Positions 5,061-5,920 of a stretch of DNA of 5,920 nt are shown here, piece by piece. The stretch's first letter is position 1. Each line of letters opens with the position of its first letter. The position numbers were made by a program, and so were the translations under genes. The DNA comes from Deltaproteobacteria bacterium (GTDB taxonomy: Bacteria; Desulfobacterota; Desulfobulbia; Desulfobulbales; BM004): the NCBI GenBank assembly GCA_019313095.1, contig JAFDBU010000226.1:1-5920 (forward strand), read 5' to 3'. Under the pieces are notes generated by a model that saw only the letters and a program-made list of their open reading frames with translations, was not told the DNA's origin and did not search any database.

Positions 5061-5920
5061 ATGCAGATACTCCTTGTTGTTAATCAGAATGATAATTGGC
5101 CATTGAATATTGAGGGCGTCCAGATTGTCAATTCGCGCACATATCTGAGCGACCCGCAGTTCAGCCTGATGCGGCGGGTGAGGGTGTTCAACCTGTGCCG
5201 GTCATACTCCTATCAGTCTGTGGGGTATTATGTGTCACTTTTGGCAGAAGCCAGGGGACACAAACCTTTTCCGGATGCTTACAGTCTGATGTCACTGAGA
5301 TCCCAGCAGGTAGTCAGGTTTATTTCAGATGATCTTGATGAACTTATCCAGAAAAGTCTGGCGCCGCTGAAAAGCAACAAGTTTGACCTCAGCATCTATT
5401 TTGGCCGTAACATGGCCAAGCGCTATGATAAGCTGTCGCAAAAATTGTTCGAAGCGTTGAATGCGCCTTTTCTGAGAGCCAGCTTTGTGAAACAGAAAAA
5501 ATGGATGCTGCAGAAGGGCTCTCCCATTGCCTCCAAGGATATTCCGGCAACACACTGGTCCTTTGTTATCAGTGCGGCTGAAGAGTATTTTCGCAGGAAG
5601 CGAAAGGTTGTGCACCGGAAAGCGTCCACCCGTTTTGACCTGGCAATTCTTACAGCACCGAATGATATGCAGCCTCCCTCAAACGACAAGGCAATAAAAA
5701 AGTTCATGAAAGCGGCCGCTTCCCTGAACCTAGGCATAGAATTGATCCACAAGGAGGATTACGGCAGACTGGCAGAATTTGACGGGCTTTTTATCAGGGA
5801 AACCACCAGTGTAAATCATCATACATACAAGTTTGCCAGGGGCGCGGCCGCCCAGGGACTTGAGGTAATAGACGATCCGGAGTCGATCCTAAAATGTACC
5901 AACAAGGTCTTTCTGGCTGA
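5061..5920 (+). CDS. RimK-like ATP-grasp ligase with RLAN N-terminal domain, C-terminus cut off by window edge
   Basis: From the ATG at 5061 the frame is open for 286 codons to the window edge. Residues 1 to about 155 match the RLAN domain (RimK-like ATP-grasp N-terminal domain) as I know it: DNWPLNI (11-17), ARGHKP (64-69), DDLDELIQKSLAPLK (90-104), SIYFGRN (111-117) and APFLRA (135-140). Residues from about 190 form the pre-ATP-grasp domain, with FDLAIL, LFIRETTSVNHHTY (243-256), VIDDPESIL (269-277) and CTNKVFLA at the edge. The nucleotide-binding and catalytic ATP-grasp core lies outside; I recall full-length homologues near 480-500 residues. RimK relatives join a carboxylate to an amine through an acyl phosphate, classically adding glutamate to a protein or small molecule. 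Here the acceptor is unknown. It should share a transcript with the C39-like gene 26 bases upstream. No Shine-Dalgarno is clear, so coupling is possible. Confidence 0.9.
   Translation, partial: MQILLVVNQNDNWPLNIEGVQIVNSRTYLSDPQFSLMRRVRVFNLCRSYSYQSVGYYVSLLAEARGHKPFPDAYSLMSLRSQQVVRFISDDLDELIQKSLAPLKSNKFDLSIYFGRNMAKRYDKLSQKLFEALNAPFLRASFVKQKKWMLQKGSPIASKDIPATHWSFVISAAEEYFRRKRKVVHRKASTRFDLAILTAPNDMQPPSNDKAIKKFMKAAASLNLGIELIHKEDYGRLAEFDGLFIRETTSVNHHTYKFARGAAAQGLEVIDDPESILKCTNKVFLA

Noticed and set aside
5325..5752. Two overlapping minus-strand open frames opposite the ATP-grasp gene
   Set aside because: They overlap each other in different frames and lie antisense to the conserved RLAN coding sequence.
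5711..5852. Two GCGGCCGC octamers about 130 bases apart in the ATP-grasp gene
   Set aside because: They fall within ordinary Ala-rich codons (AAA runs of the protein) in a conserved frame, with no sign of a special function.
5917..5920. CTGA at the right edge, suggesting a TGA stop for the ATP-grasp gene
   Set aside because: In the frame from 5061 these bases read GCT GA, so the TGA is out of frame and the gene continues beyond the window.

Overview
The window looks like chromosomal DNA of a Gram-negative, probably anaerobic bacterium. The protein sequences remind me of Desulfobacterota (former Deltaproteobacteria). This placement is an impression from the family variants present (oxygen-sensitive ThiH, the short ThiF with a ThiS-like N-terminus, the RLAN/RimK plus C39 pair), not a computed assignment. 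Coding DNA has moderate G+C and the intergenic gaps are clearly AT-rich.

Layout. Five genes lie on the minus strand, read from about 4131 down to the left edge: a shortened GlmU-type nucleotidyltransferase (3109-4131), a ThiF-type adenylyltransferase with an extra ubiquitin-fold-like N-terminus (2214-3011), the sulfur carrier ThiS (1765-1965), thiazole synthase ThiG (993-1763) and 2-iminoacetate synthase ThiH (1-988, cut by the window edge). thiS, thiG and thiH are packed with 1 and 4 bases between them, so they are certainly one transcription unit. thiF lies 248 bases upstream of thiS and glmU a further 97 bases upstream of thiF, so their membership in the same transcript is less certain.

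The four thi genes form a nearly self-contained thiazole module. ThiF adenylates the ThiS C-terminal glycine, sulfur is loaded as ThiS thiocarboxylate, ThiH cleaves tyrosine to dehydroglycine, and ThiG joins dehydroglycine, the ThiS sulfur and 1-deoxy-D-xylulose 5-phosphate into the thiazole phosphate of thiamine. No TPP riboswitch was recognisable in any leader inside the window.

Divergently, from 4336 rightwards on the plus strand, come a free-standing cytoplasmic C39-like papain-fold peptidase (4336-5034) and, 26 bases later, the N-terminal 286 residues of an RLAN-domain RimK-like ATP-grasp ligase (5061 to the right edge). A peptidase beside a carboxylate-amine ligase suggests a peptide-making or peptide-modifying system whose substrate is not evident. 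This is the most interesting part of the window.

The gap between thiF and thiS (1966-2213) is unusually long for an operon and holds a more G+C-rich block with inverted and direct repeats, possibly a dispersed intergenic repeat. No RNA gene, CRISPR array, transposase or attachment site was seen.
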